64,000 nucleotides of DNA from Pseudomonas oryzagri (GCF_020831405.1 NZ_JAJHPU010000025.1:62001-126000), one strand, 5' to 3'. Counted from the stretch's first letter, positions 1 through 8,895 are shown. Notes: generated from the sequence alone by a model not told the origin. A program made the numbers and translations.

Positions 1-5
1 GCGGA

Positions 6-740
6 TCAGTTCTTGGCGATCAGGTTGCCGGCGTGCAGGCCGCACTCCTTGTGAGTCGCCTCTTCCCACCACCAGCGGCCCTCGCGCTCGTGCTGGTTGG
101 GCAGCACCGGACGGGTGCAGGGTTCGCAGCCGATGCTGATGTAGCCCTGCTCGTGCAGCGGGTTGTAGGGAATCTCCAGCATGCGGATGTAGCCCCACAC
201 CTCCTCGCTGGTCATGTTGGCCAGCGGATTGAACTTGTACAGCGGCTTCTCGGCGGTGGAGAAGGCGCCGTCCAGTTCCAGCACGGCGACCTTGCCGCGG
301 GTGCCGGGGCTCTGGTCGCGGCGCTGGCCGGTGGCCCAGGCGTTCACGCCGGCCAGCTTGCGCTTGAGCGGCTCGATCTTGCGGATGCCGCAGCATTCGC
401 CGTGGCCGTCCTTGTAGAAGCTGAACAGGCCCTTCTCGCGCACCAGCGGCTCGAGCAGGCGCGGATCGGGAGAGAGCACCTCGATGGCGATGCCGTAGTG
501 CTCGCGTACCTGCTCGATGAAGCGATAGGTCTGCGCGTGCAGGCGGCCGGTGTCGAGGCTGAACACCTTGACGTTCTTGTTCAGCTTCCAGGCCATGTCC
601 ACCAGCACCACGTCCTCGGCGCCGCTGAAGGAGATCCACAGATCGTCGCCAAAGTGTTCGAAGGCGAGCTTGAGCACCTCCTGCGGGGATTTGTCGGCAT
701 AGGCGGCCGCCAGGGCGGCAACATCGAAGGTCTGGCTCAT
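6..740 (-). CDS. cysH: Adenosine 5'-phosphosulfate (APS) reductase
   Basis: This 244-residue cytoplasmic enzyme reduces activated sulfate (APS) to sulfite in assimilatory sulfate reduction, with thioredoxin as electron donor. An adenylyl-sulfate binding loop (SFSGAED, about residues 38-43) lies near the N-terminus. The protein carries the cysteine set of the iron-sulfur (APS-type) branch: CysCys at 116-117 and CxxC at 205-208, which in the family ligate a [4Fe-4S] cluster. The C-terminal KECGLH motif holds the catalytic Cys at about 233. The ATG at 740 is chosen because the reading frame upstream codes for non-family, low-complexity sequence. It is divergent from thrH. The substrate preference (APS, not PAPS) is inferred from the cysteine motifs. 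Confidence 0.95.
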   Translation of the reverse strand: MSQTFDVAALAAAYADKSPQEVLKLAFEHFGDDLWISFSGAEDVVLVDMAWKLNKNVKVFSLDTGRLHAQTYRFIEQVREHYGIAIEVLSPDPRLLEPLVREKGLFSFYKDGHGECCGIRKIEPLKRKLAGVNAWATGQRRDQSPGTRGKVAVLELDGAFSTAEKPLYKFNPLANMTSEEVWGYIRMLEIPYNPLHEQGYISIGCEPCTRPVLPNQHEREGRWWWEEATHKECGLHAGNLIAKN

Positions 741-977
741 CGGGGTGTCCGGTAGATTCGTGGGCGTATTGCGTGGCGCGATGGTAACAGCTCGGCGTTT
801 ATGCGTAGAAATAACCAAATTACGATATTCAGCCGCAAGAATGGAATATGGAGCCCGCGCTCGGCGCACTGCCGGCCCCACGCGCGGCGGCGCGTCGACG
901 AGTGCCGCGTTGCGCCCCGGCGGCCAAGTCGCTAGAGTGCCGCCTCCTTTCTTGGCCGAATAATTGAGGAGTGCCCT
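741..977. promoter_or_regulatory. cysH/thrH divergent intergenic region
   Basis: This 237-nt spacer separates two divergent starts. Its middle (about 795-850) is conspicuously AT-richer than the surroundings and is the likely place for the cysH promoter and a CysB-type activator site. I cannot pick a convincing -35/-10 pair or a defined CysB box by eye. A ribosome binding site (TTGAGGAG, about 964-971) precedes the GTG start of thrH. Confidence 0.4.
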
Positions 978-1595
978 GTGGAAATCGCCTGCCTTGATCT
1001 CGAGGGCGTACTGGTCCCGGAAATCTGGATCGCCTTCGCCGAAAAAACCGGAATCGACGCGCTCAAGGCGACCACCCGCGACATTCCCGACTACGACGTG
1101 CTGATGAAGCAGCGCATGCGCATCCTCGACGAGCACGGCCTCAAGCTGCGCGACATCCAGGAAGTGATCGCCACCCTCAAGCCGCTGGACGGCGCGGTGG
1201 AGTTCGTCGACTGGCTGCGCGAGCGCTTCCAGGTGGTGATCCTCTCCGACACCTTCTACGAGTTCTCCCAGCCGCTGATGCGTCAGCTCGGCTTCCCGAC
1301 CCTGCTGTGCCACCGCCTGATCACCGACGACACCGACCGCGTGGTGGACTACCAGCTGCGCCAGAAGGATCCCAAGCGCCAGTCGGTGATCGCCCTGAAG
1401 AGCCTGTACTACCGCGTGATCGCCGCCGGCGACTCGTACAACGACACCACCATGCTCTCCGAGGCACACGCCGGCATCCTGTTCCACGCGCCGGACAACG
1501 TGATCCGCGAGTTCCCGCAATTCCCGGCGGTGCACACCTACGAAGACCTCAAGCGCGAGTTCATCAAGGCGTCCAACCGCGAGCTGAGCCTGTAA
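978..1595 (+). CDS. thrH: Phosphoserine phosphatase / homoserine phosphotransferase ThrH
   Basis: This is a 205-residue HAD-superfamily enzyme. In Pseudomonas, ThrH dephosphorylates phosphoserine and can transfer the phosphate to homoserine, linking serine and threonine synthesis. HAD motif I appears at the N-terminus as [10 protein letters not shown] (nucleophile Asp). Motif II is ILSDT near residue 90, and the acidic motif III/IV is GDSYNDTTM near residue 155. The length matches the family. The start is a GTG with a good GAGG-type ribosome binding site 7-10 nt upstream. It is followed directly by a strong intrinsic terminator. Next to cysH it keeps the order known from P. aeruginosa. Confidence 0.93.
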   Translation: MEIACLDLEGVLVPEIWIAFAEKTGIDALKATTRDIPDYDVLMKQRMRILDEHGLKLRDIQEVIATLKPLDGAVEFVDWLRERFQVVILSDTFYEFSQPLMRQLGFPTLLCHRLITDDTDRVVDYQLRQKDPKRQSVIALKSLYYRVIAAGDSYNDTTMLSEAHAGILFHAPDNVIREFPQFPAVHTYEDLKREFIKASNRELSL

Positions 1596-1618
1596 GCGCT
1601 GCGCTGTCGTTGTAGCGA

Positions 1619-1651
1619 CCGAGGCCCGCCATGTGCGGGCCTCGGCGTTTT
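1619..1651 (+). terminator. Intrinsic terminator after thrH
   Basis: A perfect 11-bp stem (CCGAGGCCCGC at 1619-1629 with its complement at 1635-1645) encloses a 5-nt loop and is followed by CGTTTT. It ends 56 nt beyond the thrH stop. Confidence 0.85.
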
Positions 1652-1780
1652 CGGGCGAGCCTCAGGTTCAGTGGTATTTCCTCTTCGCCTCCCTGCTCAG
1701 GCCAACTGGATCGCGTCAGTCAGTAGCGTTGAACTCCAGACGGGCGCCGCGCCCAGCGCCGGCGGTGAAGCCATCCTTGC

Positions 1781-2998
1781 CTAGGCCAGCCACAGCGATA
1801 GATCCTGCACGATGAAGTTGCCGGAAAACACCGGGTGCGGCTCGCCGTCGGGGTCGAGCTGGAAGCAGGCGCGCTGTTCGTCGGGCAGCGCCTCGTAGCC
1901 GCCGATCACCTGGTACAGCCAGGTCTCCGGATCCCAGGGCAGCTCGCGCTCGCGCCACCAGGTCAGCGCCGACACCGGCCGGCCGCTCTCGATCACCGCG
2001 CACAGGTACTCCTGCACGGCGAGCTGGATCGGACTGGGCTGCACCTCGAAGCTTTCCACCGCGCCGAGGGTCAGCTCGCCGGCCTCGGCCGGCGCCGTCG
2101 CCGGGCGTTCCTCGCGCTGGGCGCGGATCTGCGCGGCGAGGGCGAGCAGCTCGGCTTCCTGGCCGCTGTCGTGGAGGTTCGCCGCCGCCGGGGCGATCAG
2201 CGCCTCGGCGAGGTTGAGCAGCTGCGGCATTTCGGGCCGCGCGGTGTGGCTGCCCGGGCGGTAGTCGGGCTGCTGTTCGGCGTGCAGCAGCCAGCCGCGC
2301 AGCAGGCGGGTGCGGCCCTGGATCTTGCGGAAGCGGCCGAGCAGTTCGAGCAGGCGGCCCTGCACCACGCCCAGCTCCTGGCAGCAGCCGCTGACCTGGC
2401 GTTGCAGGCGGGTGACCAGCAGGCGGCGCAGTTCGCGCAGTTCGCCGGCGGTTTCCGCCAGTTCGCTGAAGTCGATCAGTTCGAGGCCGGCCAGCAGCTC
2501 GCTGACCTGGGCCTGGGCCAGCTCGTTCTCGCGGATCTTGGCGCCGAGGCTGCCGACGTAGCCGAACTCGTTGTTGATCCGCCCCCACAGCACCCGCACG
2601 CTGTGGCCGAGGCCCTCGCAGAAGCTGTAGACGTGCTCGCGCAGGTCGGCCAGGTAGGCGTCGGCGGCGGCGAAGTCGCCCTGGTGGCGCGCCTCCTTGT
2701 AGTGGGCGGCGAGGGTCTTGAAGGTGGCCAGGGTAGTGCCGGTGTTGGCGTCGATCTGCCGGTTGCGGTCGTCCCTGAGCGCCTCCTCGAGCAGCGCGCG
2801 CACCACCCGGCGCAGGTGCAGGTCGGCGCCCGGCTCCGGGCGGTAGAGCACGCCGTCCTTGACCAGGCGCTCCTGCACGCCGGGCTCGAGGGCGTCGTCG
2901 CCGACCGCACCGGCCAGGTAGGCGTCCATGATGGTCTCGGCGTGGCGGCCCAGCTGGCGCAGGAAGCGCACGCCGGCCTGGTGCAGGTTGCCGCTCAC
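1781..2998 (-). CDS. MksF-like kleisin subunit of an SMC complex (tentative)
   Basis: This 405-residue protein is the last gene of a three-gene operon led by a large SMC-type ATPase. It is rich in predicted helix, with leucine- and arginine-rich amphipathic stretches in the middle (about residues 120-270), and has no signal peptide or membrane segment. By position, size and partner genes it is the expected kleisin-like bridging subunit (MksF/JetA-type) of a condensin-like complex. I assign it mainly from context, because the sequence itself shows no short diagnostic motif. The chosen start is a GTG at 2998 that overlaps the TGA of the preceding gene (GTGA), indicating translational coupling. 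No terminator is obvious in the 185 nt downstream on this strand. Confidence 0.6.
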   Translation of the reverse strand: MSGNLHQAGVRFLRQLGRHAETIMDAYLAGAVGDDALEPGVQERLVKDGVLYRPEPGADLHLRRVVRALLEEALRDDRNRQIDANTGTTLATFKTLAAHYKEARHQGDFAAADAYLADLREHVYSFCEGLGHSVRVLWGRINNEFGYVGSLGAKIRENELAQAQVSELLAGLELIDFSELAETAGELRELRRLLVTRLQRQVSGCCQELGVVQGRLLELLGRFRKIQGRTRLLRGWLLHAEQQPDYRPGSHTARPEMPQLLNLAEALIAPAAANLHDSGQEAELLALAAQIRAQREERPATAPAEAGELTLGAVESFEVQPSPIQLAVQEYLCAVIESGRPVSALTWWRERELPWDPETWLYQVIGGYEALPDEQRACFQLDPDGEPHPVFSGNFIVQDLSLWLA

Positions 2999-3636
2999 AG
3001 CAGGCTCCCCTGGCTGGCCAGCTCGGCGCGCTCCTCGAGCGACAGGCCTTCGGCCTCGTCGATGAAGCGGATCACCTCGTACAGGTAGTCCAGCTTGCCG
3101 GTGCCGAGGTAGATCTGCTTCTCCGGGTTGGGGCGCAGCAGGTAGCCGAGCTCGCACAGGCGCTTGAACACCTGCTTGATCTGCGCGTCGACGCTGGCGC
3201 TGGTCGAGCCGAACAGCCGGTAGTGGCTGATGCGCGCCAGCTGCTCGCGGAATGCCGGGGTGTCCTCGACGATGCTCTGCAGCTCGTTGAGGCGGATCGG
3301 ACTGCCCTCGGTGAGCGGCGCATCCTGGGCGCCGGCCTGCTGGACCAGCAGCAGCCACTCGACCAGCGGGGTGAGGGCGTTGCATACGTCGCGGAACTGC
3401 TGGGCGACCACCCGCCGCTCGGCTTCGCCGAGCTGGCGATAGGCGCAGTAGAACACCTCGGCCTCGCTGCCGGCGCCGACCGTGGCCACGCTGCGGTTGA
3501 GGGTGGCCAGGTAGTCGTCGACCTGCTCGCGGTTGGCCGGATTCTTCAAAAAGCGCCAGCCTTCCTCGTCGCTGGTGCGGCAGATGAAGGCGCCCTGCAG
3601 CAGGCGCTCGATGACCTTGCCCTTGTTCGACAGCAT
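2995..3636 (-). CDS. MksE-like winged-helix subunit of an SMC complex
   Basis: This 213-residue protein sits between the SMC ATPase and the kleisin-like gene. Its small helical and winged-helix-like composition matches the MksE/JetB (DUF4194-like) subunits that bind kleisins. Its C-terminal half has a recognisable winged-helix pattern: VFKRLCELGYLL followed by a beta-hairpin-like stretch around KQIYLGTGKLDYLYEV, about residues 165-195. The start ATG overlaps the stop of the SMC gene (ATGA), and its own stop overlaps the next start (GTGA), so the three proteins are probably made in fixed proportion. The family name is inferred from operon composition and general character. Confidence 0.65.
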   Translation of the reverse strand: MLSNKGKVIERLLQGAFICRTSDEEGWRFLKNPANREQVDDYLATLNRSVATVGAGSEAEVFYCAYRQLGEAERRVVAQQFRDVCNALTPLVEWLLLVQQAGAQDAPLTEGSPIRLNELQSIVEDTPAFREQLARISHYRLFGSTSASVDAQIKQVFKRLCELGYLLRPNPEKQIYLGTGKLDYLYEVIRFIDEAEGLSLEERAELASQGSLL

Positions 3637-6600
3637 CAGACGGTCTCCTCGCTCAGGCGGGCTTTCAGGCGTTCGCCGATCACGTCCAGGCGCGGCTTGA
3701 CCACCTGCAGCCGGCGGCTCTGCTTGTCGACGATGTAGCGGTTCTTGAACAGCGCCAGCACCTCGGAATCCGGGTTGGGGAAGGCGCCGAGGATGCGGAT
3801 GGCGTTGCTGGCGCAGGCGTCGAAGATCTTCTTCACGTTGCTGTGGTGCAGGGTGCCCAGCTCGTCGATCGGCCAGTGGATGGTCGCCGGGGCGCGGCCG
3901 CGCAGCAGGCGGGTGAAGGCGAGCAGGAACTTGCAGAGGATCAGGTAGGCCATGCCGTGGCTGGACGACTCGTTGAGCTGGCGGTCGGTGCGGATCACCA
4001 GGTCGCTGTTGCCCTCGCGCAGGCGCAGCTCGATCTCCAGGAGGCCGGCGATGCCGCTGGTCAGCGCCGAGCGGCCGAGCACTTCGAGGGCGCGGCGCAT
4101 GCTGCCGGTGTAGTCCTCGCCGGGCAGCTCGCCGAAGCCGCTGTCCTCCCATTCGCGGTAGGCGGCGACGAAGGCGCGCAGCTCGGGCCAGAACTCCAGT
4201 TCGGTGATCTTCGAGCGGATGGTCACCGCCGAGTTGGACACGCCGTCGAGGAACAGCTCCTCGCCGACCTCGCGGGTGATCCGCGCGCTCTGGCTGGCGA
4301 TGCGCTGGTCGATGTCGGCGAGCACGGCGAAGTAGTCGAACAGGTCCTTGCCGAAGATCCGCCCCTGCTCGCGCAGTGCGGTGATGCTCTGCGGCACCAG
4401 CACGTTGAGCAGCTGGGCCAGCGCCGGCACCAGGCGGCGGTAGTCGAGGGTCGGCACGCCGCGTTCGCTGACCAGGCTGCACTCCTCGCGGCTGCGCTCC
4501 CAGGTCTCGGTCAGGCTGGAGCCGGCCTTGCCGGCGATCAGGCTGTCGAAGCGCTCGACGTGCTGCTTGATGGCGGCGAGCAGGTTCTCGCGGCCGTGCA
4601 GCAGCTCCTGGGCCAGGCGCAGGCGCTCGTCCAGCTCGCCGGCCGGCGTCTGGCCGTCGCGCGGCAGCTTGAGCTCGCCGAGACGCTTGAGCAGGGCCTT
4701 GAGGCTGTCGAGCTGCTCGGATACCTGGCCCTGGGCCTGCAGGGCCTGGCGGCGCTGCTGCTCGAGCGCGTCGCGGCGGCTCTTGAAGGCCTGGGTGGCG
4801 GTGTCCAGGCGCAGCCTGAGGTCGGTGGCCTCGCGCTTGCGCTCGATCAGGTCCTCTTGCAGCTGCGGCTTGCGCTTGAGCCAGGTGACCGCGTACCACT
4901 CATCAAAGCGGTGCACCTCGGCGCGGCGCGCCTCGGTCTCGCGGATGCGCTGCTCGCGCTCGCGGATGCCGCTCTTCAGCTGGATCAGCTGCGCCTCGTC
5001 GACGCCACGCGACTTCAGTTCGTTGCGGTACCAGCTTTCGCAGGCGGCCAGCTCGGCCTTGCCCCGGGCGCGCTGCTCCTCCAGCTGGCCGCGCAGCTGG
5101 GCCAGACGCTGTTCCAGATCACCGATCACCTGCTGCCAGTGCGCGCTGGTGTCCAGGCGCGCCTCGCGGTGCTGGCTGTCCAGCTCCTCCAGCAGGCCGG
5201 CGTGCTCCAGCTTGAGCTGGGCGAGGGCGGCATCGAGGCCGGCGAGCTGCTGGCGCGCGGCCTGGCGGCGCTCGGCGAGCGCGGCGTCGAGGCGTTCCTT
5301 GAGCGCGGCGCGTTCCTCCTTGAGGCGCTGGCGGTTGTCCTTGGCGGTCTGCAGAGCGGTGCGCGCCACCACCAGGCGGGTGTTCAGCTCCTCCAGCGCG
5401 GCGCCGTGCTCGCCCAGCTGGTGCTCCACCTGCTCCTGCTGGTTGCGGGCGTCCTGCAGGTTGTCGCCGGCCAGCTGCACGCGGTGGCGCAGTTCCGCCT
5501 CGCCGGCGGCGTGCTCAGGGGTGGCCAGCGCGGCGAGGTCGAGCTGCACGCCGTACAGGCTGTCGGCCGGCGCCGCGCTGAGGGCCGGCTTGAGGTCGCT
5601 GCGCTGCAGCAGGCTGGGCTCGATGACCTTGCCGAGGCTCTGCTCCCAGCCCGGCTGCTCGCGGCGCAGGAATTCCAGCAGGCTGTGCTGGCCGGGGTAG
5701 AGCAGGCGCTCGGCGTCGTCCAGCTCGCGCTGGCGTTCGCCGACCCGACGGCTGGCCTGGGCGAGCTGCTGGGCGGCCTCCTCGCGCTGGCGCAGCCGCA
5801 GGCGCTCCTGCTGGGACAGGCTCTCCAGCTGCTGGGCGGCTGCGTCGCGCTGCTCGTCGGCCTCCTCCAGGCGGCGGTCGAGGATCTCCAGGCTCAGCGC
5901 CTCCTCCTCGCTGTAGGCGAGGCTGGCGATCAGCTGTTCCTGGCGGCTCTTCTCCAGTTCGAGGGCGTGGCGGCGCTCGCGGCTGGCGCTTTCCGCCTCC
6001 TGACGGCGATTGGCGAAGGCGCGGTCGAGCTGGGCGAGGGCCTCGTGTTTCTGCTGGTTGCGCTCGGCCAGTTCGTCGCGCACCCGGCTCTCCTGCTCGT
6101 GCAGGCGGTCGAGGGCCTCCTGCTGGCGCTCCTGGACGATCTGCTTGCGCTCCAGGTAGGCGTTCTGCACGTCGGCGTGCTGCTCGGTGAGCAGGCGCAG
6201 GCGTTCCTTGTGGTTGTCCAGCTCCAGGCGCCAGCCGTCGAGCTTCTCGAGGTCGGCCTTGGCCTGGTCGATGTCGGCGTCGAGGTACTGCTGGTACTGC
6301 TCCTCGATGTGCTCGAGCTGGGTTTCCGCACTCTCGATGCGCGCCTGGACCTGCGACAGCTCGAGGCTCAGCTCGTCGCGCTGGTCCTTCCAGTCGTCCT
6401 CCAGCAGCTTGAGTTCGAAGCCGCTCTGCTCGAGGGCGAGGCGCAGCTGCTCCTGGCGGGCAAACAGCAGCGGCTGGTCGGTCTGGAAGGCCTGCAGCAG
6501 GCCGGCCAGGCGCGTCTCGCCGGCCTGCAGTTCGGCGAAGTCGTGCTCCAGGCGGGCGAACTGCGGACGCAGCGCGGCGAAGCCCTGGATCAGCTGGCTG

Positions 6601-7310
6601 TCGCGGATCCAGTCCTCGACCTTCTGCGGGCTGAGGCCGGTGGTCGGCGGCGCCACGCCATCCTCCTCGAGAATGGCGGCGACCATCGACTTGACCGTCT
6701 CCATCTTGCCCTCGCGCGAGTGCACGGCGCGCACCAGCTTCTCGATGTGGCGCAGGCTGTGCTCGCCGCCGCACAGCGAGAACTGCCGGGCCAGCTGGCG
6801 CAGTTCGCCGCGCTGGCTGTCGGCGGCGAGCAGGCTGCGGTCGTTCTGGATGATCGCGCGGTACTGGCGGGTGTTCAGCTGGTTGCTGACCGCCACCCCG
6901 CTCTGGCGGAAGTGGCGGCCCAGCTCGGCCATGCTCCGGCAGACCACGACATCGCCCTGGCGGCTCCTGATGTAGTCGTCCAGCTCGAAGGCCTTGTGCG
7001 CCAGGCGGTAGTCGACGCCGCGGCCGTCGCTGCTGGCGGCGAGGATCGCCTGGCAGGCTTCGCCGTCCATGCGCCGGTATTCGTAAACGATGAAGCTCTG
7101 CTCGGTGGGCAGATACCAGCGCTCGAAGCTGTCGCGGGTGGCCGGCACCACGCGGCTCGGGTATTCGCCGTAGAACACCGGCACCAGGCGCTGCAGGGTG
7201 GTCTTGCCGGAGGCGTTGGTGCCGCAGATGTTGGTGTGGTCGTCCACGACCAGCTCGACCACGCCCGCGAGGTGGGTGTTGATCAGGATGAGGCGATTGA
7301 GGCTGGGCAT
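3636..7310 (-). CDS. SMC-type ATPase, MksB/JetC-like (DUF3584-like)
   Basis: This 1224-residue protein has the architecture of an SMC/condensin ATPase. A Walker A motif GTNASGKT lies at residues 30-37 near the N-terminus. Two long Glu/Gln/Arg/Leu-rich coiled-coil arms cover about residues 250-950. The C-terminal head carries a signature-like segment (SSSHGMAYL) and a Walker B-like WPIDELG. Such ATPases fold or clamp DNA together with kleisin and winged-helix partners, which here are the two downstream overlapping genes. The ATG at 7310 has an AGAGGAT ribosome binding site. In Wadjet (JetABCD) and MksBEFG loci a Toprim nuclease completes the system, and none is present here. The gene order (ATPase first) is also reversed compared with those loci. 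A role in chromosome organisation or plasmid exclusion is inference. Confidence 0.8.
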   Translation of the reverse strand: MPSLNRLILINTHLAGVVELVVDDHTNICGTNASGKTTLQRLVPVFYGEYPSRVVPATRDSFERWYLPTEQSFIVYEYRRMDGEACQAILAASSDGRGVDYRLAHKAFELDDYIRSRQGDVVVCRSMAELGRHFRQSGVAVSNQLNTRQYRAIIQNDRSLLAADSQRGELRQLARQFSLCGGEHSLRHIEKLVRAVHSREGKMETVKSMVAAILEEDGVAPPTTGLSPQKVEDWIRDSQLIQGFAALRPQFARLEHDFAELQAGETRLAGLLQAFQTDQPLLFARQEQLRLALEQSGFELKLLEDDWKDQRDELSLELSQVQARIESAETQLEHIEEQYQQYLDADIDQAKADLEKLDGWRLELDNHKERLRLLTEQHADVQNAYLERKQIVQERQQEALDRLHEQESRVRDELAERNQQKHEALAQLDRAFANRRQEAESASRERRHALELEKSRQEQLIASLAYSEEEALSLEILDRRLEEADEQRDAAAQQLESLSQQERLRLRQREEAAQQLAQASRRVGERQRELDDAERLLYPGQHSLLEFLRREQPGWEQSLGKVIEPSLLQRSDLKPALSAAPADSLYGVQLDLAALATPEHAAGEAELRHRVQLAGDNLQDARNQQEQVEHQLGEHGAALEELNTRLVVARTALQTAKDNRQRLKEERAALKERLDAALAERRQAARQQLAGLDAALAQLKLEHAGLLEELDSQHREARLDTSAHWQQVIGDLEQRLAQLRGQLEEQRARGKAELAACESWYRNELKSRGVDEAQLIQLKSGIREREQRIRETEARRAEVHRFDEWYAVTWLKRKPQLQEDLIERKREATDLRLRLDTATQAFKSRRDALEQQRRQALQAQGQVSEQLDSLKALLKRLGELKLPRDGQTPAGELDERLRLAQELLHGRENLLAAIKQHVERFDSLIAGKAGSSLTETWERSREECSLVSERGVPTLDYRRLVPALAQLLNVLVPQSITALREQGRIFGKDLFDYFAVLADIDQRIASQSARITREVGEELFLDGVSNSAVTIRSKITELEFWPELRAFVAAYREWEDSGFGELPGEDYTGSMRRALEVLGRSALTSGIAGLLEIELRLREGNSDLVIRTDRQLNESSSHGMAYLILCKFLLAFTRLLRGRAPATIHWPIDELGTLHHSNVKKIFDACASNAIRILGAFPNPDSEVLALFKNRYIVDKQSRRLQVVKPRLDVIGERLKARLSEETV

Positions 7311-7386
7311 GTAGATCCTCTGGATTGCGAAAAGATGCGGCAGACGCGGGTAACAGGCGCGTGTGGCAGGCGCGCAGTGTAGGTGA

Positions 7387-7409
7387 GGCGCCGCGGACTG
7401 TCCGGCGCC
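7387..7409. other. Hairpin between the SMC operon and pabB
   Basis: A 7-bp inverted repeat (GGCGCCG at 7387-7393, CGGCGCC at 7403-7409) lies just downstream of pabB on the minus strand. There is no T-run, so it is not a standard terminator and readthrough from pabB into the SMC operon is possible. Confidence 0.5.
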
Positions 7410-7429
7410 AGGTCAGCGTTTCGTGCGGC

Positions 7430-8776
7430 TCAGGCGCAGGTGGCGTTCAGGGTTTCCAGGAGCACGCGCACCTTGGTCAGCGACTCCTGGTACTCGGCCT
7501 GCCAGTCGGAGTCCATGACGATGCCGCCACCGCCCCAGCAGCTGGCGCGGCCGTCCCGGACCAGCAGGGTGCGGATGCAGATCGAGCTGTCCATCTCGCC
7601 GCGGCAGTCGAGGTAGAGCAGCGAGCCGCAGTAGATCGAACGGCGCGTCGGCTCCAGCTCGTCGATGATCTGCATGGCGCGGATCTTCGGCGCGCCGGTG
7701 ATCGAACCGCCGGGGAAACTGCCGACCAGCAGGTCGAAGGCGTCGAGGCCGTCGGCCAGCTCGCCGGTCACGCTGCTCACCAGGTGGTGGACATTGGGAT
7801 AGCTTTCCAGGGCGAAGAGTTCCGGCACGCGCACCGTACCGGTGCGGCAGCTGCGCCCCAGGTCGTTGCGCAGCAGGTCGACGATCATCAGGTTCTCGGC
7901 GCGGTCCTTGCGACTGGCCAGCAGCTCCTCGGCCAGCGCGCGATCCTCGTCGGGCGTCGCTCCGCGCGGGCGGGTGCCCTTGATCGGCCGGGTCTCCACC
8001 TGGCCGCCGTGCACACGGATGAAGCGTTCCGGCGACAGGCTGAGAATGGCGCCGCCGTCGACCGCCAGATAGCCGGCGAAGGGCGTCGGGCAGGCCGTGC
8101 GCAGCGTCTGGTAGGCACCCCACGGATCGCCGGCGCAGGGCGCCTGGAAGCGCTGGGCGTAGTTCACCTGGTAGCAGTCGCCGGCGAGGATGTAGCGCTG
8201 GATCTGTTCGATGGCGGCGCGGTACTGCGCGGCCTCGAGGTCGGCGGCGAAGCGCCGGGTGAGGCGGAACGGCTCGACGGGCGGGGCGGCGGCTTCGTCG
8301 AACAGGGCGATCAGCGCGGCGCGGCGTTCCGCGGCCAGGCTGGGATGGAAGACCAGCTGCGAGGTTTGCCTGTGGTGGTCGCTGACCAGCGCCCAGGCGT
8401 AGACGCCGAGGGCGGCGTCCGGCAGGGCGAGGTCGTCGGCGGCCTGCTCCGGCAGGCGTTCCAGGCGGCGGCCGAAGTCGTAGCCGAGGTAGCCGAGCAG
8501 ACCGCCGGTGAAGGGCAGCTCGACGCCCGCCGGGGCCTCGGCGCGGCCCAGCTGCGCGAGCGCTGCCTGGCAGCGGGCGAAGAAGGTGCGGCCGTCCTCG
8601 CCGGCCTCGGGCTGCAGGCACTGCTCGGGCCAGGCGCTGAACAGGTCGAAGCGGCTGCGCTCGGCATGCGGCCGGCCGCCGTCCAGCAGGCAGGCGCCCG
8701 GCGCCTGGTGCAGCAGGGCGAAGCGCGCGCGCGGATCGGGATGGTAGGGCAGGGGATGGATGCAGCAGGTGGGCAT
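7430..8776 (-). CDS. pabB: Aminodeoxychorismate synthase component I
   Basis: This 448-residue chorismate-utilising enzyme aminates chorismate to 4-amino-4-deoxychorismate for folate (p-aminobenzoate) synthesis, working with a PabA glutaminase encoded elsewhere. The C-terminal chorismate-binding domain shows the family motifs PIKGTRPRG, a RAENLMIVDLLRND stretch, GSFPGGSITGAPK and the terminal GGGIVMDSD. An N-terminal anthranilate-synthase-like segment precedes it. The ATG at 8776 is preferred over the one 45 nt upstream because homology-like sequence starts there and the length then matches the roughly 450-residue family norm. It sits immediately upstream of the SMC operon in the same orientation, 119 nt apart. 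Confidence 0.93.
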   Translation of the reverse strand: MPTCCIHPLPYHPDPRARFALLHQAPGACLLDGGRPHAERSRFDLFSAWPEQCLQPEAGEDGRTFFARCQAALAQLGRAEAPAGVELPFTGGLLGYLGYDFGRRLERLPEQAADDLALPDAALGVYAWALVSDHHRQTSQLVFHPSLAAERRAALIALFDEAAAPPVEPFRLTRRFAADLEAAQYRAAIEQIQRYILAGDCYQVNYAQRFQAPCAGDPWGAYQTLRTACPTPFAGYLAVDGGAILSLSPERFIRVHGGQVETRPIKGTRPRGATPDEDRALAEELLASRKDRAENLMIVDLLRNDLGRSCRTGTVRVPELFALESYPNVHHLVSSVTGELADGLDAFDLLVGSFPGGSITGAPKIRAMQIIDELEPTRRSIYCGSLLYLDCRGEMDSSICIRTLLVRDGRASCWGGGGIVMDSDWQAEYQESLTKVRVLLETLNATCA

Positions 8777-8782
8777 GGCGAA

Positions 8783-8830
8783 GCTCGGACAAGTGCAAGC
8801 AGGAATTCTAGTGCGCTGCAAAGTCCGAGC
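8783..8830. repeat. Inverted repeat upstream of pabB
   Basis: GCTCGGAC (8783-8790) and its exact complement GTCCGAGC (8823-8830) flank a 32-nt AT-richer spacer. On the minus strand the spacer contains TAGAAT (8805-8810), a good -10-like hexamer for pabB. No matching -35 is seen at the usual distance. It could be a regulator site or a leader structure. Confidence 0.4.
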
Positions 8831-8860
8831 CTAGAGGCACGGATGCGGCTTGTCGGCGAG

Positions 8861-8888
8861 GAGAAAGCGGGCGCCGGCGGGCGCCCGC
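8861..8888 (-). terminator. Terminator after the RimK-like gene
   Basis: A 9-bp GC-only stem (8867-8875 with 8880-8888) encloses a 4-nt loop. On the minus strand it is followed by TTTCTC (8861-8866). It lies just past the stop at 8896 and probably separates the ATP-grasp operon from pabB. Confidence 0.75.
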
Positions 8889-8895
8889 CGCGGTG

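Noticed and set aside
741-1535. N-terminal extension of cysH to 509 residues
   Set aside because: The extra part is antisense to thrH and the intergenic region and has no homology-like content. The family start is at 740.
1781-7310. Complete Wadjet (JetABCD) plasmid-defence system
   Set aside because: No JetD/MksG nuclease gene is present and the gene order differs. Only an SMC-kleisin-type trio can be supported.
3843-7382. A 1179-codon open frame antisense to the SMC gene
   Set aside because: High-GC codon bias leaves the opposite strand open. Its translation is a low-complexity Ala/Leu/Gln mix with no domain, while the minus strand shows a proper Walker A and coiled coils.
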